Shown: in pieces, positions 19,693 to 40,837 of the stretch
How the letters are laid out: each line of letters opens with the position of its first letter
Position numbering within the stretch: the stretch's first letter is position 1
NCBI GenBank assembly: GCA_018292915.2
Contig: JACVVK020000152.1
Location: 1,026,001 to 1,090,000, forward strand
Length of the DNA stretch: 64,000 nucleotides
DNA from: Batillaria attramentaria
Taxonomy: Eukaryota; Mollusca; Gastropoda; Batillariidae
Direction: 5' to 3'
The notes under the pieces: model-generated
What the model was told of the DNA's origin: nothing
Database searches by the model: none
What the model saw: only the letters and a program-made list of their open reading frames with translations
Program-made: the position numbers and the translations under genes

Positions 19693-20941
19693 AAATAACA
19701 CCCCCCCCCAAAAAAAAACAAAAAAAAAAAAACTGATACGAAACGCGCAGAGAATGCAAAACCTGAAAATTCCTAATGCGAACATTGTTGCTATTGCTGT
19801 GTAAGAATGGCTATACTGGATCGTTTGTTGGCAATTAAGACCGAGTTTATGATATTCTTTATCCGGCGAAATGAGTTGTTTCAGAGAACGTAGTTAGAGA
19901 GTCCCACTTCCTAACACTCGGCACAAATGTGTCAATTTTTTTTTTTTACATGACGTCCATTTTGAAAGTCTGCGATGGACGAACTTTTTGTGTCGTCAGC
20001 TCGTCTTTAACTGCATCACTTTGGGCAGATGAATCTAGCCTGATCGGGTGACAAAACGGATGACATTTCAAGTATCAGGAAATGAAACTGGTGAAATTAA
20101 AGAAGAGAAAAGCAACAACAATGCGGTATAATTAAGTGATATGATTAACATTTTGTCTCCCACGATACTCGACAACATGAGTATCCGTAATTTCCGCTCT
20201 GTGCGAGTAATGTATCGTTATTCTCTTGGAATGGTGCAAAGCGTGTTATTTCATAGCGGATGGAGGTTGTGTTTCTAATCGAATCTAAAGCGGATATTTT
20301 GCCGAGCTGGATTGGTTTCTATTTCACGGGGGTGACTGATTTGGGGTGCTCCATTGATATCACATATCGCTTGATGGGGATTACATGGCAGGCTCTGAAG
20401 AAGCTCATTAGCATAGGGATTTTTTTAAACTTTTTTTTTTAATCTTTGCTGCCTCAAATCTTTCCCGGTTCCAGTGGTGTTCCTCCCAGGTCATGGGTGG
20501 AATCCACGGAGGGCTCGGAACCTGGGGCAATTTTTATCTGTATATATTTATGCATGATAGACTGAGATGATGCTGATGGTAAGATGATGCTATGGAGGTC
20601 CGTGTGGTTTGGGACTGCGGGACAGGGCCGCATTCCACGCTTACTGTCATAAATATCCCGGCGTTAGCCAGGCACGGGAACTACGGGCCGTGTAATCATC
20701 CACATCATAAGACGTGACATACCAAGGGAAGTAACCCCAAATTCGCACCCGTGAAGTGGGTGAATCTCGTCTGTGTGGCAACAGCCTCCCCATTTGGCCC
20801 ATAGCACACCCGCTCTTGTGACAACATGCGGAAAGAACAATCATGTCTTTTTTTTTTTTTTTCTTCTCCTTTATGTTGCAGGACGGAGTACTGTTTACGA
20901 CACGAGGATGCAAAGGAAGCGCAACGTACGACAAAGTCTAG
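6136..20941 (+). CDS. MRH-domain type I membrane protein, CD-M6PR-like (paralogue A, 7 exons)
   Basis: Coding exons are 6136(or 6163)-6302, 11198-11288, 12616-12749, 13488-13578, 16695-16807, 18374-18500 and 20882-20941. All introns are GT-AG, with phases 2,0,2,0,2,0. From the ATG at 6163 the product is 251 aa; an in-frame ATG at 6136 adds 9 residues, and a stop lies upstream at 6097. Layout: short signal peptide (1-16); cysteine-rich lumenal part with PCSC at 24-27, NPC at 63-65 and ACQ at 78-80; then R122, E144 and Y152 in the spacing expected for the Gln/Arg/Glu/Tyr sugar-binding set of MRH domains; a GPGPGPGP stretch (166-173); a membrane span (about 180-205); and a tail with IPNYNFW and LIKDG that resembles the cation-dependent mannose-6-phosphate receptor tail. 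The last four residues, YDKV, fit a YxxPhi sorting motif. By family knowledge it should cycle between Golgi and endosome/lysosome; ligand binding is inference. The next gene downstream is its paralogue. Confidence 0.85.
6308..6383 (+). repeat. (GT)n(GA)n microsatellite directly after exon 1
   Basis: A GT run then a GA run of about 50 bases begins immediately behind the exon 1 donor at 6303. It is followed to about 6830 by low-complexity CTT/AGT/GTTTTT DNA ending in a 'tttgaacttgaactt' tail typical of a retroelement 3' end. Confidence 0.8.
7375..8850 (-). mobile_element. Rex1/Babar-like LINE, 5'-truncated
   Basis: The minus-strand ORF at 8842-8342 matches the end of a non-LTR reverse transcriptase: [20 protein letters not shown], then [10 protein letters not shown], a [13 protein letters not shown] stretch and a basic C-terminus. 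The approximately 960-base 3' UTR ends in 'cccctgaggg..attaataaagttcttatcttctta'-type sequence (7437-7375), the signature end of Rex1/Babar elements. Inserted in the 3.46-kb transposon. Confidence 0.75.
9260..10205 (-). pseudogene. Transposon-encoded protein fragments (zinc-binding-like + acidic C-terminus)
   Basis: The first block (10205 to 9984) reads ...[15 protein letters not shown]... [10 protein letters not shown] and ends at a GTAAGT donor. It resembles the C..C..HxKCY zinc-binding segment of large transposon-linked proteins known in invertebrates. The second block (9617 to 9260), after a TTTTTCAG acceptor, reads ...[14 protein letters not shown]...[10 protein letters not shown]...[11 protein letters not shown]... 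and ends in an acidic tail [11 protein letters not shown]. The donor (phase 2) and acceptor do not join in frame, so at least one exon is missing or the gene is broken. No catalytic core is seen, and the first block has no in-frame ATG. Confidence 0.55.
10705..10790 (+). repeat. SINE family 1 tail fragment
   Basis: Contains 'gccaaatattttgtgctgacc', 'cgttgccccgtctttgag' and 'acgttaaactcccaaacacc', with the region between deleted. Confidence 0.65.
11581..12043 (+). mobile_element. MITE with approximately 85-bp TIRs
   Basis: The left arm 11581-11665 (ACCCTGTTCC..GTCCGTCGA, GTCGGGCTAACC, CGAGCTAAGTGATA) recurs inverted at 11955-12043 with a few changes. The core of about 290 bases has no recognisable gene. 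It lies in intron 2 of the first MRH gene. Confidence 0.7.
12083..12290 (+). repeat. SINE family 2 fragment
   Basis: Shares 'gggggttctctccgggtactccgg' and 'aatttaaatagctgagctg...cgcaccacgtgattg' with the full copy at 13688-14085. It lacks the tRNA-like head. Confidence 0.7.
12795..12945 (+). mobile_element. tRNA-headed SINE (family 3)
   Basis: The head 'gcccctgtagtgtagtggttagcacttcgg...gcgggttcgagtccc' carries A and B boxes. The body 'aaagcgggatttttcctacc' continues to 'gggcttaacgccgggcaagcaacaa'. It follows a (CAA)n tract in intron 3 of the first MRH gene. Confidence 0.75.
13128..13410 (+). repeat. Compound (GT)n microsatellite and (ATT)n
   Basis: Three long GT blocks separated by GGCGCGTGTGTTTTTC and CTTTTTCTCTC spacers run to 13337; an (ATT)n tract follows at 13391-13412. 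Only about 75 bases separate this from the exon starting at 13488. Confidence 0.9.
13688..14085 (+). mobile_element. tRNA-headed SINE (family 2), about 400 bp
   Basis: The head 'tggtctagtggttaagagac..gggctcgagtccc' is followed by a long body and the terminal 'gggtaaagcgcctatacaatactc(att)n'. The end module 'gcgctttgagc..attcatgaaattggg' recurs in both orientations near 21.3 kb. Confidence 0.8.
14130..14710 (+). pseudogene. L2/CR1-type LINE reverse-transcriptase C-terminus, interrupted by a SINE
   Basis: Translation gives [17 protein letters not shown] and [19 protein letters not shown], then QYLSL, and after the [23 protein letters not shown] followed by [12 protein letters not shown]. That is the end of an L2/CR1-like reverse transcriptase with substitutions. 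The SINE at 14366-14537 disrupts it. Confidence 0.75.
14366..14537 (+). mobile_element. SINE family 1 with 15-bp target duplication
   Basis: A full head (GGTCGAATGGTAGAGCGTTG, GAGTTCGATCCCGG) and tail are flanked by CCATTCCTGGGTATC at 14351-14365 and 14538-14552. Younger than the LINE it interrupts. Confidence 0.92.
15240..15640 (+). mobile_element. TTAA-flanked TIR element, diverged copy
   Basis: The right end 15540-15640 carries the same 'gtgacagagttgactgtgcttgcacgg..tcacacttcggaaagc' arm and abuts TTAA (15641-15644). An inverted, diverged partner (ggcaactctgtcacagctgcag) lies at about 15320. The left boundary is not sharp. Confidence 0.55.
16050..16540 (+). mobile_element. Family 3-headed SINE of about 490 bp, A-rich tail
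   Basis: The family-3 head is followed by a long body (ggctgtttccacacagacgag, gtgtgactt, poly-G, cttcccttggtatgacacg, ggcctgtcccgcag) and a poly-A end. An opposite-orientation copy lies at 20450-20815. The approximately 30-base poly-G run replaces 'ggggtta' of the other copy. Confidence 0.75.
16858..17045 (+). repeat. Fold-back dispersed repeat, copy 1
   Basis: Shares 'gactggttaaaaagaac', 'cactgcacaccagtaggagcc', 'aatagtggcttgaa' and 'gatctgaagatttcaag' with 25158-25345. Each copy contains self-complementary 'agccacttcaag..' and '..cttgaagtggc' arms. Confidence 0.7.
17880..18051 (+). mobile_element. SINE family 1 with 11-bp target duplication
   Basis: A full-length element flanked by CTTGCTAGGTT at 17869-17879 and 18052-18062. 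Intron 5 of the first MRH gene. Confidence 0.92.
18126..18228 (+). repeat. Two-copy tandem duplication (51 bp)
   Basis: 'attgactgagacactacaac..gtttgtgagcggga' occurs twice at 51-base spacing with no visible differences. Confidence 0.8.
18517..18680 (+). repeat. Interrupted (GT)n array with TCACGTGT steps
   Basis: GT runs are broken at regular intervals by TCACGT and then GGGGTGTG units. It starts 16 bases after the donor of exon 6. Confidence 0.85.
18817..19424 (+). mobile_element. Harbinger-type non-autonomous element with transposase N-terminus
   Basis: A 19-bp perfect TIR AGGCCGTTCTTAACCGGGC and a TAA target duplication (18814-18816, 19425-19427). An ORF at 19025-19156 (43 aa, [15 protein letters not shown].., LLEAEEEE, basic end) resembles the first residues of PIF/Harbinger transposases. 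The right half carries four TAGTTCGC-type repeats. Confidence 0.75.
19553..19692 (+). repeat. (CA)n-(CG/CA)-(GA)n compound microsatellite
   Basis: CA run, then CGCACGCGCGCACGCG, then about 55 bases of GA, then C-rich and A-rich runs. Confidence 0.9.
19695..20445. other. Intron 6 of the first MRH gene, no feature seen
   Basis: Unique AT-rich DNA between the compound microsatellite and the repeat at 20450. No coding signal on either strand. Confidence 0.6.
20450..20815 (-). mobile_element. Family 3-related repeat, minus orientation
   Basis: Reverse complement of the body at 16150-16500 (ccagtggtgttcctcccaggtc, gacagggccgcattccacgc, gtgaatctcgtctgtgtgg). The tRNA-like head is missing at 20815. 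It ends about 65 bases before the last exon of the upstream MRH gene. Confidence 0.75.
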
Positions 20942-21049
20942 TTTTCATCAAATCTCGTATTGTTTGAACTGTCATCTTATGATAGTTATTATTGTGATCA
21001 TCGGCATTTTCGTACTTTAGTTCTCTGTAGCGCGAGGCGTGAACTGATC

Positions 21050-21055
21050 ATTAAA
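21050..21055 (+). promoter_or_regulatory. Candidate poly(A) signal ATTAAA
   Basis: The first ATTAAA downstream of the TAG at 20939-20941, about 110 bases into the presumed 3' UTR of the upstream MRH gene. Not otherwise supported. Confidence 0.35.
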
Positions 21056-21304
21056 GGATGATGATGAGGATTTGGATTGTATTGTTCTTGAAGGAGCGAA
21101 ATGAAACGCGTGTATGTCTGGTTGCTTGGTTGTTCGCTAATTAAACTTCTATACTAAACAATAGTGATACCAGGGAGCACTGGGGTGAGCCCCTCAATGG
21201 GGCAATTAGGAACAAACCATTTGATTGCTAGCAGGTATATGGAACCCATGACCCGAGCACTGAAAGTATAACAACAACAACAACAACAACAAAACAACAA
21301 CAAA

Positions 21305-21455
21305 CTGTATAGGCGCTTTGACCAATTTCTTGAATTGGCTCAAAGCGCCGCGAACTGAACCCAACACGCATGCTCACGTGAATCACACGTTCATGAAATT
21401 GGGTAAAGCGCCTATACAATATTCATTATTATTATTATTACTATTATTATTATTA
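21305..21455. repeat. Fold-back pair of SINE family 2 ends
   Basis: A minus-strand family-2 end (ctgtataggcgctttgacc..aattggctcaaagcgccgcg) is followed directly by a plus-strand end (gttcatgaaattgggtaaag..cctatacaatattc(att)n), making an imperfect palindrome. Confidence 0.7.
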
Positions 21456-21830
21456 TAAGGCCAACACTAAAGATCGCCACTCTGGCCTGTTCTGAGCTGT
21501 CTTCTCCAGCGTCCCCCAGGTGAGTTTGTTTTCCTTCAGCTCCTTGTCCACTGTCCGCCGCCACGTCTCCTTGGGTCTTCCTCTGGCTCTTTTTCCATCT
21601 GGGATCCAACGAAGAGCCACCCGGGGTAGTGTGGTTCGGGGCATCCTGAGGATGTGTCCAATCCAGCGCCATCTTCTGCTCTTGATTTCTGTGGTGATGT
21701 CGCAGGTCGATGTTCTGTTGCGGAGTTCTTTACTGGAAATGGTGTTAGGTCAAAAGATGTTCCGTATTCTGCGAAGACATCGGTTCTGGAAGGTTCTCAA
21801 GTTTGTGACTGGCCGCCCTATAACGCTTTA
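21453..21830 (-). pseudogene. LINE C-terminal remnant
   Basis: Reads TNLRTFQNRCLRRIRNIF-stop-PNTIS, then RRWRWIGHILRMP, RGRPKETWRRTVDKEL, LTWGTLEKTAQNRPEWRSLV and a stop. This is the conserved end of a widespread invertebrate non-LTR family. One internal TGA stands where Trp is expected. It merges with (ATT)n at its 3' end. Confidence 0.75.
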
Positions 21831-22403
21831 AAAACTAGACTTCCGGTCGCCCCGATGTATAAGGGTAAATTTACTTTTTCCGATTGCAGCACCAGTCGAA
21901 CCCAGTGTACAGTTGATGTCTATTCATTGCTAATGGGGATGGGTGGAGGGGGGGGGGGGGCTGAAAATGAAAAAAAAAACAAAACCCAACCCAACAACAG
22001 AAAATCCCTTTTCGCAAGAGACAGTCAATACTTTAAATGAGATACTTGAAACGGACGTATGATATATTAAGAATTGTCTGACGGCATACATATACATGTA
22101 GATACAAGTGTAGCATGACGGTGGGGATTAAAGTTAAACAGTGGCATTTAAAAATAAAATGAAAAAGGGCCCAAAGGGTTCTCATTTCTGGACATGTGCC
22201 CGAAGCCGACCCAACACTAATTACATGACTTTGAAACAAAAGTCGAACGGCCAAAAATACATGCAAGTGGGTGAGCCAAGTCGGTTAAAGCTGTGATGAA
22301 TTATAAAAATAAAGCAAAAACAATTCAACAACAAACAAACAAAGGGAATAAAAACGTTGAGAAACATAATATTCTTTGGGTTTTTCCCACTGTTCTCTCT
22401 CTC

Positions 22404-22414
<11 letters not shown>

Positions 22415-22467
<53 letters not shown>

Positions 22468-22502
22468 TGAGTGAGTGAGAGAGAGAGAGAGAGAGAGAGA
22501 GA
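22415..22502 (+). repeat. (GT)n(GAGT)n(GA)n microsatellite
   Basis: About 50 bases of GT grading into GAGT and GA runs. Confidence 0.9.
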
Positions 22503-22736
22503 TTATGTCTTATCGAGATGACACGTTTCTTTTAGAGTTGTTAGGCATCGTAAGTCTATCTTTCATACGGTTTGACTACGCCACAACCAACACGCCACTT
22601 TCAGCTAGTCTACAACCGTCGTCTAATAACAAAGGCGATAAACAATGGCGATGAAAAAAGAGTCGATAAAGAAATATAGACAGAAAGAAATAATGAAGAA
22701 ACACATGTAATTCAACGCAAGTAAACGTGTATAGGT

Positions 22737-23049
22737 CACAGACCTAAAAAAAAAAAAAGATAGACCCACCGCCGCACGCTGCCACCGCTGCTTGCGAGTG
22801 TCGCTATCGCGGCCATCTTGTGAATACCAGACCTCAGAGGCTCTGTGTACAGGACGCCTCGTTCGAAATACAAAGTTTTTTAGAAAGACGTCATCAGAAA
22901 TGTGACGTAAGATAAAGCGGACCAATGCTATGCGCGCTATGTAAACAGCTGATAGCGTCTGGCACTTCCAGGTACTCGCAACATGGCGCGCGGCGGCGTC
23001 ACACTTCCAGCACCGCAGGGGGTCTATCTTTTTTTTTTTTAGGTCTGTG
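22737..23049 (+). mobile_element. 313-bp MITE with 8-bp target duplication
   Basis: The ends CACAGACCTA..AGATAGACCC and the inverted partner are flanked by GTATAGGT on both sides (22729-22736, 23050-23057). Eight-base duplications fit hAT or P-type elements. The core has divergent 'gccatcttgtgaat' and 'aacatggcgcgcgg' stretches but no ORF of note. Confidence 0.85.
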
Positions 23050-23384
23050 GTATAGGTGCGCTTCTAAACACGTATATATACTCATTGCTGTATCAGAAAC
23101 AATATGTTGCGCTTTTTCCAGAGAGAGAGAGAGAGAGAGAGAGAATCATCATTCAATGGGCAATTCATTACCCTCCGATTATGATCAAACTCAACAAAAG
23201 CGCTCATTTGAAAGTAAAATCACACGCCGTATGCTCTGTCCTAATTTTGAGAATGCGTTCAATCGCAAATGTATAATTAGGAGCCCCGAAGCCCTAAAAA
23301 CTGCATAATTTGGTATTGGTATAAATGAAGTGTGCATTTTGACTTCAGTGTGTTCCACAAGACGATGTTAATCCCGTCCCGGAA

Positions 23385-23945
23385 CGTCGGTTGAGTAGGT
23401 GTTTCTGACAACAAAACTCCGCGCGGAAAGTTGGTTTTGTAGTGGTTCTGACGATAGAATTCGCGCGGAACGTTGGTTTAATAGTGGTTATGACGATAGA
23501 AATCTCCGCGGAGCGTTGGTTTTGTGTTTCTGACAATAGAAATCCCCGCGGAACGTCGGTTTTGTGTTTCTGACGATAGAAATCGTGCGGAACGTTGGTG
23601 TTAGAAATCCCCGCGGATAGTTGGTTTTATAGTGTTTCTGACAGTGGAAATCGTGCGGAACGTTGGTGTTAGAAATCCCCGCGGATAGTTGGTTTTATAG
23701 TGTTTCTAACAATAGAAATCCCCGCGGGACGTTGGGTTTGTGTTTCTGACAACAGAAATCCCCGCGGGACGTTGGTTTTGTGTTTCTGACAACAGAAATC
23801 CCCGCGGATAGTTGGTTTTGTGTTTCCGACGATAGAAATCGGGCAGAACGTTGGTGTTAGAAATCCCCGCGGATAGTTGGTTTTGTAGTGTTTCTGACAA
23901 TAGAAATCGTGCGGAACGTTGGTTTCTGACAACAGAAATCCCAGC
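23385..23945 (+). repeat. Degenerate approximately 40-bp minisatellite upstream of the second MRH gene
   Basis: More than ten variants of 'agaaatccccgcgga(a/t)(c/a)gttggttttgtgtttctgaca'. It ends less than 100 bases before the ATG at 24039. Many units contain the palindrome CCGCGG. The long frames on the minus strand here are by-products of the repeat. Confidence 0.85.
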
Positions 23946-24038
23946 TAAACTTTGGTTTCATGGTGGTGTAGCCGTTTCTGACAATAGAATCCCTCCCCCT
24001 CCCTCGGAAAGTTGCTTGTGTAGGTGTTGCGCGGTTCA

Positions 24039-38474
<14,436 letters not shown>

Positions 38475-38732
38475 ATCTTCATCATCGTCTCCGTATTTTT
38501 TTTTTTTTATTGTTTTCAGTGTTACCGCGGACGCATTACCCGCTGGACTATATAATTTTTTTTTTTTTTATCCTCGACCAGACACTTTCAAAATTCCTTT
38601 TCACTGTTTGTTTATTCATTCCTGTGTTCCGCTCTTGTTATCTGTGTGTCATATTGTAGTGCACACTGGAAAGTCTGCACGTGTATTCTAGCTGAAATGT
38701 TTACGCAAATTCAGTAAAGGACATCTAGAAAT

Positions 38733-38738
38733 AATAAA
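38733..38738 (+). promoter_or_regulatory. Candidate poly(A) signal AATAAA
   Basis: About 260 bases after the TAA at 38472-38474; the first AATAAA in the presumed 3' UTR of the second MRH gene. Confidence 0.4.
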
Positions 38739-38922
38739 AAAAAAATGTATTTGATTGGTTACTTGACAAGTTCTCGCGGTTTTTGGATGAACATTATCAC
38801 ATCATCGTATGTCTTTTTTTTTTTTTTCTCCTATTCCTAATCCTGTCGAACAGAAATTGCAAGAAGACAACAAAAGAATTCAATTGACAGGCGGGTCCTT
38901 CGTTTAAATAGAGCAGTGTTAA

Positions 38923-40667
38923 AGATCTAAGCTCCCAACCAAAAGCTTTCCGAAGTGTGAAATTTTTTTTACAGAGTCGACCGTGCACGAACAGTCAACT
39001 CTGTCACAGTTGCAGAGTTCACACAGTGTCCAGAAACAGCGCCAAAACCGTGCCGAAACGCTGCCCCCCACCTCCTGTCGGGGTCCGTTCACGCTACTGT
39101 GAACATCCCCGTGCAACCTGGCTCTTTTTATGTCTGGCATTCGCGAGACAGGGATAACTTTAAGTGTCCCAGAAAATCTACTGCATGGTCGCACTGTCAA
39201 GGTACCACAAGTCAAATCCTACACTAACTACAACACGACCCGAGAGGCAGCTATTGGCGGAGTTGTCCACGTTCAGTGAATCTATTTGACAAAACGGAAA
39301 AGCAAAATCCCAGAATAAGGATTAATAAAACATATAAGCCCAGGATTCTAGGAGAAAAGCAGTATTGCGAAATCTGCTACTGTTCTGGGGGCTGAACCCG
39401 CCACGAACAGGAAGTCTGAGCGACAGGATTTCTGTTCAGCGCCCAAAAGTAGGGAGAAAAAGTGGACAACTCCTCTCGCCAAAGCTCAAACGCCGTAGCA
39501 GGCGTACTCAAATGGTAAACAGCAGACTGGACAAAACAACAAGACGGTGAGCCTGTTGGAAAGAAGTGCGGCGGTGTTAACTCCGTTCCGTGTCCTAGAC
39601 GACACAGAAACAAAATCGAGAGGGGGTAAGTGTTGCTTATAGTGTGCAACTTCCGGGTTAAGCCAGGAGTTACCCACATTCTTTCGCCGGTAGGTTGGCA
39701 GATGCCGAGCTAAAAAGCGAAATCAGAGTAGCAACTTCGGAGACAAGAAAGAGGCAGTGGTCGTGGCGCAAGCCTAACTAACTGGATAGCAAAGATATGT
39801 TGCGCTTCTAAGCGCCAGAGAAGCCCGTGTGCCCGAGGGAAAAAAACTCTGGAACTAGTAGGATAGTGCCTGAGTAGAGCGCTGGAAGCATGACTGCCGT
39901 AGAAGCCCAGGACGCTCACTGCCCACGTATAGAATGTCGCGTGGGAAAGAAGTCCGCGTTCAGAGGTTTATGTTCAAGAGTTCGCTGTCGAAAAAGAGGA
40001 TGAAGTTTGTAAAAACAAAGGAAATCCGCTGCTGCCGAGCGAAGTGAAGTCTGTCTTCTAAGAGCGACGCTGGCGCAATGAGCTGGACACATCGGACAAG
40101 GGGAGGAAGCGTCCAGCGTGCAGAATTAGCCTATTAGGTCATGTTATGCAATAGCGTGGTGTTGGCGCTGGCCGCCTACGGAGAGGAAAGCCATGCCAGC
40201 CATAAATAGCCTTGCGCTTGTGAACGGCGCGCAACTTGTTATGGCTCGCCGCGGATACGTCACGTCAGTTTGGACGAGTAAGCGATGTCGGACATGGCGC
40301 AAGCTATGCTGCTACCGGTAGGTACACGTGTTTGAAAGCAATTTTGTTTCTTGCGTAAACATTTCAGCTCGCATACGAGCGACACTGACCAAATTCAAAA
40401 GTGACACGACTTGTATGGGGATCACTGCGGACAGTACTGACTCGGTCACGACTGCTGTGACGACCACTGCATGGACGGATGACCACTGCACGGAGATGTG
40501 CACAGTAGCGTGGACGGACCCCGACAGGAAGTGGGGGCAGTTTTTCGGCACGGTTTTGTCGCAGTTTCTGGACACTGTGTGAACTCTGCAGCTGTGACAG
40601 AGTTGACTGTGCTTGCACGGAAAAATTTTTCACACTTCGGAAAGCTTTTGGTTGGGAGCTTAGATCT
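38923..40667 (+). mobile_element. TTAA-flanked TIR element, long form (1,745 bp)
   Basis: TTAA at 38919-38922 and 40668-40671 bounds inverted arms of about 180 bases that begin AGATCTAAGCTCCCAACC. The interior (39110-40490) includes the 270-base core shared with 5396-5650 plus about 1.1 kb not in the short form. No long ORF is visible; a short ATG (40285) followed by GTAGGT resembles a first exon. TTAA specificity fits piggyBac or Kolobok-type elements. Confidence 0.8.
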
Positions 40668-40699
40668 TTAAGTTTAAACTTCACCGCCTGTATTTATGT

Positions 40700-40806
40700 G
40701 TGCATGTGAATATTGCGTGTATGCGTGAGCAGAAAGCGCATTGAGTGCTTTTCTAAGCAGAACTCCGCGCTCTACAAGTGTATTATTATTATTATTATTA
40801 TTATTA
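40700..40806 (+). repeat. SINE-like 3' end with (ATT)n
   Basis: 'gcgcattgagtgcttttctaag..cgcgctctacaagtgt' followed by (ATT)n. It lies about 30 bases beyond the stop codon of the C1q gene on that gene's 3' side. Confidence 0.55.
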
Positions 40807-40837
40807 AAAAACCGAGTGATCGTAGCAAACGGCGCCT

